Positions 1 to 6,336 are shown, counted from the stretch's first letter. The stretch is 6,389 bases of DNA from an uncultured Lachnospiraceae bacterium (GCA_902797565.1 CADBTO010000274.1:1-6389); one strand, 5' to 3'. Notes: generated by a model not told the origin, from the letters alone. Translations and numbers: made by a program.

Positions 1-13
1 ATATATATATATT
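1..13. repeat. short AT dinucleotide run
   Basis: The window opens with alternating A and T, a dinucleotide microsatellite truncated by the left edge. It is AT-rich in contrast to the GC-rich stretch that follows. No coding signal is visible here. Confidence 0.6.
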
Positions 14-23
14 TTGAAGGAAT

Positions 24-58
24 GTTACGATTCGGGGCTGGGGAGCCTGGATCGTAAC
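24..58. repeat. long inverted repeat (hairpin) upstream of a terminator
   Basis: GTTACGAT at 24-31 is the exact reverse complement of ATCGTAAC at 51-58. Pairing continues inward to 36/46 with two G-T wobbles, giving a 13-pair stem and a 9-base loop at 37-45. No T-run follows directly; the next element is the terminator at 68-90. It could be part of a structured 3' UTR, the body of a small RNA ending at that terminator, or a dispersed intergenic repeat. The sequence shows the hairpin; its role is unknown. Confidence 0.55.
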
Positions 59-67
59 CCGTCGGAC

Positions 68-90
68 GTCGCTGGGAGGCGGCTTTTTTT
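68..90 (+). terminator. intrinsic terminator 1
   Basis: GTCGCT (68-73) pairs with GGCGGC (78-83), six pairs including two G-U, closed by a GGGA tetraloop of GNRA type. Seven T follow at 84-90. This is a short but well-formed rho-independent terminator on the plus strand, presumably for a transcript entering from the left edge. Confidence 0.55.
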
Positions 91-165
91 CATGTGGCGG
101 GATGCGCAGGAAACGTCCCGGTATCGCTGGCCGGTGTTTCGCGGGAAATCCCCTTCTATATTTTC

Positions 166-192
166 AAAGCAGGCACGCCGCCTGCTTTTTTT
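166..192 (+). terminator. intrinsic terminator 2
   Basis: AAAGCAGGC (166-174) and GCCTGCTTT (180-188) form a perfect nine-pair stem with a five-base loop, running into a T tract that reaches 192. This is a strong plus-strand rho-independent terminator. It sits only two bases before the -35 box of the next promoter, so it insulates the following operon from upstream transcription. Confidence 0.85.
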
Positions 193-194
193 CG

Positions 195-223
195 TTGACA
201 AACCCGGTTCCCGGGAGTATCTT
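195..223 (+). promoter_or_regulatory. sigma-A type promoter with inverted repeat in the spacer
   Basis: A perfect -35 box TTGACA (195-200) is followed by a 17-base spacer and a -10 box TATCTT (218-223, four of six to consensus). The spacer contains CCCGG (203-207) and CCGGG (211-215) separated by TTC, a small inverted repeat that could be an operator. Transcription would start near 230, leaving a leader of about 30 bases before the first gene. The promoter at 4618-4646 has the same hexamers and spacing. Confidence 0.75.
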
Positions 224-245
224 AGAAAATAATACATAGAATGAT

Positions 246-251
246 GGGAGG
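246..251 (+). promoter_or_regulatory. ribosome binding site deciding a TTG start
   Basis: GGGAGG lies eight bases before the TTG at 260. No ATG or GTG in the same frame has a comparable site, so this Shine-Dalgarno sequence is the main argument for the non-ATG start of the first gene. Confidence 0.8.
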
Positions 252-259
252 TATTTCTT

Positions 260-2044
260 TTGGGCAAGAGAGAATCGAAAAATCTGGAGAATCAGGAAGA
301 GCGCCACGAGAATCTGGAAGCGACGAGGAATCAAAACCAGCCGCAGGCAGTCAATGATGAATTGGTGAATCATCAGAACCAGGCGAACACAGTTAATGAT
401 GTATTGAACGGAAACGGAGTGGGAGTGGGGCAGCAGGCAGCCGGGGAGGAAACGCAGCTGGAAGAGAATGCCCAGCAGTATATCGCACAGAAGCCTGATG
501 ATACCAGTCCGTTGAAAAATTTTGAACGGAGCAATCCGGAACGTGTTGCGCAAAACCCAGTCTTTGAAACGCATTCGCGGGGAAAGGATTTTATGACGCA
601 GCATAGTTTCATGGGGCTGCGGTACACAAAGTTTAATTTAGATCGGCACAGGCTGGAACGGAAGCGTATTGCGGTTGGTTTTGGGGCCACGAGCGGACCG
701 TTTTCGGCAGGGCGGATGATGGATGACGGAGACTCGGATGCAGAGATTTCTTCTGAAACGCCGATTTCTATGACGCAATTTGAAAACGTGGTCGGGGCGA
801 TTGAGCACACGCAGACGAATACAGAAGATATGGCGAGGCAGGGTTTTTTCAAACGGCTTTTCAAGAGCGGGAAACGGAGAGGAACAGAGTTTTCCGGGAA
901 ATATAATCTGCTTACGAACAACTGCAATAATTTCGTGATTGCGATGGCAAAAGCGGCAGGTGTCAATCAGGCCGCGATGCTGCACAAGACGATTTTGGGG
1001 CCGATGGAAGCATACATACAGCTGGCAGAAGCGGCAGAGGATGAGGAACAGGTCGGCGGCACCCGGATCTTCCAGGGGTCGAATATATGGGGAAAACGGG
1101 AGGAGATCCTGGGCAATTTCCCGGCTGTCGTGCGGGATGCGGCGAAGGAGGACGGGATCGACCTGGAAAAATATCCGGAGTTGTCTCAGAAGCTGGACGA
1201 GATTGCGAATCTGGCCAGCCGGATGAATGTTAGTTTGCGTCCCGCCGCTCAGCGATTTGAGCATGTGGAGAATGGATACGGGAACGTGGAAGGTTTTTCG
1301 GATGCTGACATTACGTTGGTCATGGAGCGTGTACGCCAGGCAATCCGCGTCAGGACAGGAAATAAACATCCGAGGCTGAATATCGCACTCCTGAAAGTGG
1401 AGGCATTTGCGCGGAAGATGCGTCAGGATTCCACAGAAGATCCACTCACGAAATACGAGGCGGACAGTTTTATGGATGCGCAAACAGGGGCAGAAAAGCG
1501 GGCAAGGGGGACGCAGCCGCAGGATACAACGTTGTTCAATTCGGCTAATATGTCGGACACAGGGAGTTTGGCAGGAAAAGGTGAGGTCCTGCTTTTGACT
1601 GCCGGGATGGGGAATATGATCCGGAAAATCAATGATCACAGGGGCGAGACAGAAAAGCAGCAGGCAGATAACCTTGAAAACGTGGTAGATGGGCTGCGCG
1701 GTGACGGCAAAGCAGGGATTCGGGTTTATGTCGAGCGGTTTCTCGGCAGGCGGGATTATCTTTCGGCTGACCAGGCGGCAAAGATGCTGGCATACGGTAT
1801 ATTACAGGCGATGGGTTTAACCATGCTTGCAACCAGAAAAACGTTAATATGGAGCATTGATCCTAACGTTCAAGACTTGGCAGCCAGAATAGAGAGGCAT
1901 AAGCTCAGTTATACAACGATGCAGGGTAAGGACCAGCGGATCGTGTTGGGAGATAAGGTACGTCAATTTGCGGATGCAGATCGGCTGGTGGAGGTGCTCC
2001 GCGGCCTTGTGGATGAGATCCGCCAGCCACAGGGCAGGCAATAG
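260..2044 (+). CDS. putative eCIS-associated protein with a permuted papain-like (His...Cys) domain
   Basis: This is a 594-residue soluble protein with no signal peptide or membrane segment. The TTG start is set by GGGAGG eight bases upstream. Residues 1-75 are polar and rich in Asn, Gln and Glu, with a short internal duplication (VNDEL and VNDVL units), so probably disordered. The central domain (about 112-235) has H115 in an HSFMGLRY segment, a GFG strand, and C222 in YNLLTNNCNNF followed by a helix ending in AAGV. The order His then Cys, with the NNCxxF signature, is typical of circularly permuted papain-like folds (LRAT/PPPDE/NlpC-type). A very similar signature ends many proteins in extracellular contractile injection system loci. 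Residues 240-594 match nothing I recognise. The HExxH of DUF4157, frequent in eCIS cargo, is absent. The gene is followed 15 bases later by an Afp15-like ATPase, which supports the assignment. Hydrolase, deamidase or effector activity is inference. Confidence 0.6.
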   Translation: MGKRESKNLENQEERHENLEATRNQNQPQAVNDELVNHQNQANTVNDVLNGNGVGVGQQAAGEETQLEENAQQYIAQKPDDTSPLKNFERSNPERVAQNPVFETHSRGKDFMTQHSFMGLRYTKFNLDRHRLERKRIAVGFGATSGPFSAGRMMDDGDSDAEISSETPISMTQFENVVGAIEHTQTNTEDMARQGFFKRLFKSGKRRGTEFSGKYNLLTNNCNNFVIAMAKAAGVNQAAMLHKTILGPMEAYIQLAEAAEDEEQVGGTRIFQGSNIWGKREEILGNFPAVVRDAAKEDGIDLEKYPELSQKLDEIANLASRMNVSLRPAAQRFEHVENGYGNVEGFSDADITLVMERVRQAIRVRTGNKHPRLNIALLKVEAFARKMRQDSTEDPLTKYEADSFMDAQTGAEKRARGTQPQDTTLFNSANMSDTGSLAGKGEVLLLTAGMGNMIRKINDHRGETEKQQADNLENVVDGLRGDGKAGIRVYVERFLGRRDYLSADQAAKMLAYGILQAMGLTMLATRKTLIWSIDPNVQDLAARIERHKLSYTTMQGKDQRIVLGDKVRQFADADRLVEVLRGLVDEIRQPQGRQ

Positions 2045-2050
2045 GAAAGG
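2043..2050 (+). promoter_or_regulatory. ribosome binding site overlapping a stop codon, deciding a TTG start
   Basis: AGGAAAGG starts inside the TAG stop of the upstream gene and lies nine bases before the TTG at 2060. The in-frame ATG at 2072 has only a poor site two bases away. The overlap of stop and ribosome binding site suggests translational coupling of the two genes. Confidence 0.65.
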
Positions 2051-2059
2051 CGGCGTGAT

Positions 2060-4165
2060 TTGCGGGAAGAAATGGAAAATGGAATCCGGGTGCTGGCAGA
2101 TCTGGGTGTACTCCGGTTGTCCCATATGTTGTATGGCCGATTGCCGGATGAAGTTTGGGAACAGTATGAGGAACTGCTTTTGCCGGACGTGACGAAAGAT
2201 GTGGTTGCGGCAATCGAGTATACGGAGCTTTTGGGCGGAACGGGTGGCTCTGGCGCAGCATGGAAAGGAACTTCTGCAGAGGCTTCGGGAAAAGCCGTGC
2301 GTCAGAGGCTTTTTTCATTGACAGCACTCTGCGGCAGCGAGATCGTGCTGGTTCTGATAGAACTTTTGATGCTGCGTGTGGATATGCCGGAGGCTGCAGA
2401 ACTTTTGGAGTGGGTCTCACCGGGAAATGGCAGCGGGGTAACGCTTCTGACAGCAGCACGTGTGTGCGGGTACACTGATGCACGCGGAGATGCAATCCTG
2501 CCGATGCGGCAGGCATATGAAACAGCAGGGTTTTTACTGGAATGCAGCCAGGCAAAAGGCGTGGAGTTTTTCCAGCAGGTCTGGCAGGCAGATTCCTATC
2601 TGCTCACGTTTTTGGCAGGCGGGGATCTGGAACAGCTGGGACAGGAGCTGGGTCTCACACGGTTTGCGCCGTCTGGAGATCCAGTCCGTGTCTTTGGATT
2701 TGCGCAGCAGGCAGGGCAGCTTGCAAGTCGGGTCGAGGCACTCCTGGCAGCCGGCCAGGCGGGAGAAGAAGCGGAATCCGCAGGTTTTTGCGTGCTGATT
2801 GAAGGAGAACGGGAGAGCGGCAGGTATACGACTGTCCGTGCAGTTGCACAGCAGCTTTCGCTTCCGGTGCTGGCGGCGGATCTGGAAATGCTTCATGCCG
2901 GCGGTGAACCCGCCAGGGTAATCCGCCGGCTGGTTCGGGAAAGCGTCCTGGAGGGGCGCGCACTTTGCCTGCGCAACCTGGCGAAGGGAGAGGGGACAGT
3001 GCGCTGGGTAAGGCAATTATTGTGCTTGTACCGGAAGTATACGGTGGCGCCGTTGTTTTTGTTGTCGGATGCTTCTGTCAAACTGGCACCGTTTCTGCCG
3101 GAACAATATCTTGCAATGCAGATTCCTGATCACAGCAGGATTCTGCTCGAATTGTGGGAGGGATATCTGCCGGAGGAATATCGCCATATGGCATCTTCTC
3201 TTGCATCGAAGATGCGCCTTCTGGCAGGGCAGGTGGAGAAGGTGGGACGTGCCTGCCGTGTCCGGATTGCTGCGGGGGATGTGCTGGAAGAGCGGGATAT
3301 CTGCCGGATCTGTTATGAGATCCTGGATGACGGCCGGTATGAGAATGTCACCTGGGTGAAGCCCGGGTTTACGATGGACGACCTGAAGGTGGAACCGGAA
3401 GTCCGGGCGGTTTTGGAAGACCTGTGCAGGCAGGTGGAGCTGCGCGACCAGGTATATGGAAGCTGGAAGCTGAAGAGCCGTTATGCTTATGGCAGATGTG
3501 TCTCCGCAATCTTTGCCGGACCGCCGGGAACCGGGAAAACGATGGCGGTCCATGCTCTGGCAGGAAGGCTGGGGCTGGAACTTTACAAGGTAGATCTGTC
3601 CCAGATCGTGGACAAATATATCGGCGAAACGGAAAAACGCCTGGAAGAGGTCTTTACGCGTGCACAGAAAAGCAATATGATCCTGTTTTTTGATGAGGCG
3701 GATGCGGTCATGGGAAAGCGCAGCGAGGTTAAAGAGGCGCAGGATAAATACGCCAATACGGAGATTTCGTTTATTCTGCAACGCTTGGAGGCTTTTGACG
3801 GCATCGTCATTCTTGCGACGAATAATTTGCAGAATATCGATGCCGCGTTTATGCGGCGGATCCGTTATGTGGTCAATTTCCAGCTTCCGGACGAGGAAAC
3901 GCGGCTGGGGATCTGGAAGGGTGCGTTTGGCGAAGGCGTGCCGCAGTCCGACGATATTGATTATGAATATCTGGCACAGCACTTCCGGTTTTCTGGCGGG
4001 GAGATCAAGAATGTGGCGCTTAACGCCGTCTTCTATGGCGCATCGGATGGCGGAGAGGTGGCGATGCGGCATATTATGCGGGCAATCCGGCGGGAGATGA
4101 CAAAGAACAAGCGGATTTCCCTGAATGATGATTTTGGGAAGTATGCGTATTTGCTGCATGGTTGA
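2060..4165 (+). CDS. eCIS-type AAA+ ATPase (Afp15/Pvc15-like)
   Basis: This 701-residue cytoplasmic ATPase starts at TTG. A helical N-terminal region (about 1-235) includes a segment near 83-120 that resembles the N-terminal part of eCIS ATPases. A first AAA module (about 240-350) has a degenerate P-loop, GERESGRYTT at 249-258, with Arg where Lys is expected, but keeps the family's REx(3)LxG-like helix. A linker leads to the second, canonical module: Walker A GPPGTGKT (487-494), a KYIGETEK pore-loop region, Walker B ILFFDEAD (541-548) running into GKRSEVKEAQDKYAN, sensor 1 ATNN (586-589), arginine fingers in FMRRIR (R599/R600), and GGEIKN at sensor 2 (646-651). The GKRSEV...DKYAN block is the hallmark of the Afp15/Pvc15 class. 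These ATPases are needed for assembly or cargo handling of contractile injection particles; their exact substrate is unclear. The gene is co-transcribed with the papain-like gene before it. Confidence 0.87.
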   Translation: MREEMENGIRVLADLGVLRLSHMLYGRLPDEVWEQYEELLLPDVTKDVVAAIEYTELLGGTGGSGAAWKGTSAEASGKAVRQRLFSLTALCGSEIVLVLIELLMLRVDMPEAAELLEWVSPGNGSGVTLLTAARVCGYTDARGDAILPMRQAYETAGFLLECSQAKGVEFFQQVWQADSYLLTFLAGGDLEQLGQELGLTRFAPSGDPVRVFGFAQQAGQLASRVEALLAAGQAGEEAESAGFCVLIEGERESGRYTTVRAVAQQLSLPVLAADLEMLHAGGEPARVIRRLVRESVLEGRALCLRNLAKGEGTVRWVRQLLCLYRKYTVAPLFLLSDASVKLAPFLPEQYLAMQIPDHSRILLELWEGYLPEEYRHMASSLASKMRLLAGQVEKVGRACRVRIAAGDVLEERDICRICYEILDDGRYENVTWVKPGFTMDDLKVEPEVRAVLEDLCRQVELRDQVYGSWKLKSRYAYGRCVSAIFAGPPGTGKTMAVHALAGRLGLELYKVDLSQIVDKYIGETEKRLEEVFTRAQKSNMILFFDEADAVMGKRSEVKEAQDKYANTEISFILQRLEAFDGIVILATNNLQNIDAAFMRRIRYVVNFQLPDEETRLGIWKGAFGEGVPQSDDIDYEYLAQHFRFSGGEIKNVALNAVFYGASDGGEVAMRHIMRAIRREMTKNKRISLNDDFGKYAYLLHG

Positions 4166-4470
4166 GGTGGCAGAAGTGGAGCGGTGGTATTCAAAATTCT
4201 GCAAAGAAAATGGTGCCAGCCCGAACATCTTAATGTCTGTTTTGCTGACCAGGGCTGTCCATCGGATTGCCCCTGATAATAAGAAGACAGTGTCTACACT
4301 GGTCGCTGTCGATCCAAAGGCTGTGCTGGGCGTTTCTGAAAGCAGCTACAATTTTTGATGCGTTTCTTGCCGAGCTGGATGCGATCGGGATTTCTCACGA
4401 GATCCTGCGAAGGGAGACGCTGCGTCTGTGCGGGGTGAGGTATGATGGCATCGAGGGATTAGAACTATAA
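4158..4470 (+). pseudogene. frameshifted, internally deleted remnant of a condensation/CAT-fold-like protein
   Basis: Two short coding pieces in different frames look like parts of one gene. The first begins at or near ATG 4158, whose bases overlap the stop of the ATPase gene, and runs to a stop at 4358 (66 residues). It includes a WYSKFCKENGASPN segment, then a LLTRAVHRIAPDNKK helix and a strand. The second, in the +1 frame, becomes protein-like from about 4354 (DAFLAELDAIGISHEI) and ends at TAA 4468-4470. From memory of the family, the first piece resembles the middle, and the second the extreme C-terminus, of acyltransferases with the NRPS-condensation/chloramphenicol-acetyltransferase fold. 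If so, the N-terminal half, including the usual HHxxxD motif, and the section between the pieces are gone. No Shine-Dalgarno site precedes 4158. The remnant character is fairly clear; the family is a tentative call. Confidence 0.5.
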
Positions 4471-4489
4471 AGTAAAGGCGTTTATTCTG

Positions 4490-4522
4490 GCGGGCATGTT
4501 ATTGATAGATAATTATGCCGGC
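4490..4522. repeat. imperfect hairpin between remnant and terminator
   Basis: GGCAT (4493-4497) pairs with ATGCC (4515-4519), and TTAT (4499-4502) with ATAA (4509-4512). A G-U pair and a bulged T lie between the two helices, and the loop is TGATAG. No T tract follows, so it is not itself a terminator. It may stabilise the 3' end of the operon transcript. Confidence 0.4.
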
Positions 4523-4536
4523 GATTGTATATCAGG

Positions 4537-4574
4537 CCTGTACCTTGAAGCATTGTTCAGGGTACAGGTTTTTT
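4537..4574 (+). terminator. strong intrinsic terminator of the papain-like/ATPase operon
   Basis: CCTGTACCTTGAA (4537-4549) pairs with TTCAGGGTACAGG (4556-4568), thirteen pairs with one G-U and a six-base loop, followed by six T at 4569-4574. It is the first terminator after the promoter at 195, so the transcript should span both operon genes and the remnant. Confidence 0.9.
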
Positions 4575-4586
4575 CTTTGCTGTTTT

Positions 4587-4608
4587 TAGGGGGATCTTTT
4601 TCCCCCTA
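4587..4608. repeat. GGGGG/CCCCC hairpin before the next promoter
   Basis: TAGGGGG (4587-4593) and CCCCCTA (4602-4608) form a perfect seven-pair stem around an eight-base T-rich loop. Neither strand has a T tract after the stem, so a terminator role is doubtful. It sits ten bases before the -35 box of the following promoter and could act as a backup pause site or a protein site. Confidence 0.45.
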
Positions 4609-4617
4609 TCCTTGATC

Positions 4618-4646
4618 TTGACAAAGCCCCCTGCGGAGCGTATCTT
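4618..4646 (+). promoter_or_regulatory. sigma-A type promoter of the PD-(D/E)XK gene
   Basis: TTGACA (4618-4623), a 17-base GC-rich spacer and TATCTT (4641-4646) form a promoter with exactly the hexamers and spacing seen at 195-223. The spacers also start alike (AA then C/G-rich). Transcription would begin near 4653, leaving a leader of about 65 bases before the ATG at 4719. Confidence 0.75.
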
Positions 4647-4704
4647 ATTAAGAAATATGAAACTGGAAGAGAAGCGACGGAGGGCGTTTGGGCATCGTGG
4701 ACAA

Positions 4705-4710
4705 GGGAGG
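4705..4710 (+). promoter_or_regulatory. ribosome binding site choosing ATG 4719
   Basis: GGGAGG lies eight bases before ATG 4719 but only two bases before the in-frame GTG at 4713, so the ATG is the likely start. Confidence 0.8.
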
Positions 4711-4718
4711 ACGTGTGT

Positions 4719-6278
4719 ATGGGTATCTATTTGAATCCGGGAAACGCTGGGTTTGCGGAAATGATCCGGGATGAGTATGTGGATAAGACCGGGTTGATTG
4801 GGCTGGTCAATGATGTGATTGATACAGGCAGGAAGCTGATCTGTTCCAGCAGGGCAAGGCGTTTCGGGAAGTCTTATGCGGCGCAGATGCTGTGCGCGTA
4901 TTATGACCAGGGCTGCGATTCGAGAGATTTGTTTGGAAATTATGAAATATCGACAAATCCGACTTTTACTACACATTTGAACCAGTATCATGTACTGTAC
5001 TGGGACATTACAGGGGTGGAACCCTTGACGGACAGATATAGAAATCTTGTTCCGTTTTTGATGAAGCGGGTGTCGGAAGAGATCAAGGAGGCTTATCCGG
5101 AGGCAGAAGTTGGTGAAGATTTTGCCGCCGCGCTGGCAAGCCTGGTACAGGTATCTGGGCGGAAGATCGTGGTTTTGATTGATGAATGGGACGCTCCAAT
5201 TCGCGAGAACCCTGAGATTGGGCAGGAGTATCTGAAATTTTTGCGTTCGTTATTCAAAAATAGCGGGATTACGGCAAAAGTATTTGCAGCAGCCTATATG
5301 ACAGGAATCCTGCCGATTCGGCGGGATGGGTCACAGTCTGCAATTTCCGCCTTTGACGAGTATACGATGGTAAAGCCCAGGCAGTTTGCGCAGTATGTGG
5401 GTTTCACAGACGATGATGTCCGGAAGCTGTGTGAAAAACATGGGGCGGATTATCCGCAGATGCGCAGATGGTATAACGGTTATACGTTCAAGGGAGTTGG
5501 GGCCGTTTACAATCCAAACTCCGTCATGAAGGCGATCCGGTATGATGATTTCGATTCATACTGGACGGAGACATCCGCGGCAGAGGGGCTGATCAGCTAC
5601 ATCAGCAAAGGATACCGGGGGTTGTCGAAGACCGTGGCGGAATTGATGGCAGGGCTGGAAGTGCCGGTGGAAACGAAGGGCTTTGCGAATGACCTTGTTA
5701 CATTCAAGGACAGGGATGATGTGCTGACGCTGATGATCCATCTTGGTTATCTGGCGTATGATTCAGAGCGCGGGGTGGCACGGATTCCGAACGACGAAGT
5801 GCGGCAGGAGTTTTCGCGGGCCATTCGCCAGACGGGGCATGAGGAAACAGAGCAGAGGCTGGCAGAGTGCGACCAGCTGTTTCTGGACACGGTCGAAGGA
5901 AGGGAAGACGCGGTGGCGGCGCAGATCGCAAAAGTGCATAGGGAAGAGACGGCGCCGTTGCACTACAATAGAGAGGCAAGCCTGCGCAGCGTGATCAAGC
6001 TGGCATATTATACATATCGGGATAACTATCTCCAATGGGAAGAACTCCCCGCCGGGGAGGGCTATGCGGACATCGTGTACCTGCCGAAGCCGGAATCCGG
6101 CTGGCCGGCACTTGTGGTGGAACTGAAGTGGAACGAACCGGCAGAGGGGGCAATCGCGCAGATTAAAGAAAAGAAATACCCGGAGGCATTGCAGGGGTAC
6201 GGGAGTGAGATCGTGCTGGTGGGTGTCAGTTATGACAGGGACAGCAAGGAGCACCGGTGCAGGATTGAGAAATGTTAG
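4719..6278 (+). CDS. AAA-ATPase-like protein with C-terminal PD-(D/E)XK nuclease domain
   Basis: This 519-residue soluble protein is of the family with an N-terminal AAA-ATPase-like domain (Pfam AAA-ATPase_like) and a C-terminal PD-(D/E)XK domain (PDDEXK_9). The N-terminus, GIYLNPGNAGFAEMIRDEYV then DKTGLI, is standard for it. The P-loop is the family's RxRRFGKS form (R45-S52, with K51). Walker B is VVLIDEWDAPI with D155 and E156. The family's FDEYTM and WYNGY segments follow in the middle. The nuclease-like core near the C-terminus shows D451 in YADIVY, E468 and K470 in VELKW, and Q481, so the catalytic set looks intact. The ending VGVSYDRDSKEHRCRIEK is typical, so the gene is full length. 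It is monocistronic, with its own promoter. The family's biological role is not established; it is multiplied in Clostridia and Bacteroidetes and often suspected of mobile or defence-related functions. A functional link to the ATPase operon is not shown. Confidence 0.88.
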   Translation: MGIYLNPGNAGFAEMIRDEYVDKTGLIGLVNDVIDTGRKLICSSRARRFGKSYAAQMLCAYYDQGCDSRDLFGNYEISTNPTFTTHLNQYHVLYWDITGVEPLTDRYRNLVPFLMKRVSEEIKEAYPEAEVGEDFAAALASLVQVSGRKIVVLIDEWDAPIRENPEIGQEYLKFLRSLFKNSGITAKVFAAAYMTGILPIRRDGSQSAISAFDEYTMVKPRQFAQYVGFTDDDVRKLCEKHGADYPQMRRWYNGYTFKGVGAVYNPNSVMKAIRYDDFDSYWTETSAAEGLISYISKGYRGLSKTVAELMAGLEVPVETKGFANDLVTFKDRDDVLTLMIHLGYLAYDSERGVARIPNDEVRQEFSRAIRQTGHEETEQRLAECDQLFLDTVEGREDAVAAQIAKVHREETAPLHYNREASLRSVIKLAYYTYRDNYLQWEELPAGEGYADIVYLPKPESGWPALVVELKWNEPAEGAIAQIKEKKYPEALQGYGSEIVLVGVSYDRDSKEHRCRIEKC

Positions 6279-6336
6279 GGGGAAAATGGAGTTTTTGAGC
6301 ACAGGAAATTCGTAAAATAGGATAATTAAAGAAAAA

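Noticed and set aside
14..232. 72-codon open frame from TTG at the left edge
   Set aside because: It crosses two intrinsic terminators and the -35/-10 promoter, has no Shine-Dalgarno site, and has the composition of translated non-coding DNA.
638..1639. 333-codon open frame on the minus strand
   Set aside because: Antisense to the papain-like gene, Arg/Cys/His-rich, with no promoter or ribosome binding site supporting it.
260..2044. DUF4157-type metallopeptidase assignment for the first gene
   Set aside because: No HExxH motif occurs anywhere in the protein; only the His...Cys domain supports a link to eCIS cargo families.
3690..4100. 136-codon plus-strand frame inside the ATPase gene
   Set aside because: Out-of-frame shadow over the Walker B to sensor 2 region, Arg/Trp/Ser-rich with no motif.
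3017..4228. 403-codon open frame on the minus strand
   Set aside because: It lies antisense to the motif-rich half of the AAA+ ATPase. Its protein has no recognisable motif and it extends across the ATPase stop; it is a by-product of codon bias.
4713..4715. GTG as an alternative start of the PD-(D/E)XK gene
   Set aside because: It is only two bases from the GGGAGG site. ATG 4719 has ideal spacing and matches the usual family N-terminus.
4657..4734. 25-codon upstream frame overlapping the start of the PD-(D/E)XK gene
   Set aside because: It has no ribosome binding site and begins only a few bases after the predicted transcription start. A leaderless regulatory peptide is possible but unsupported.
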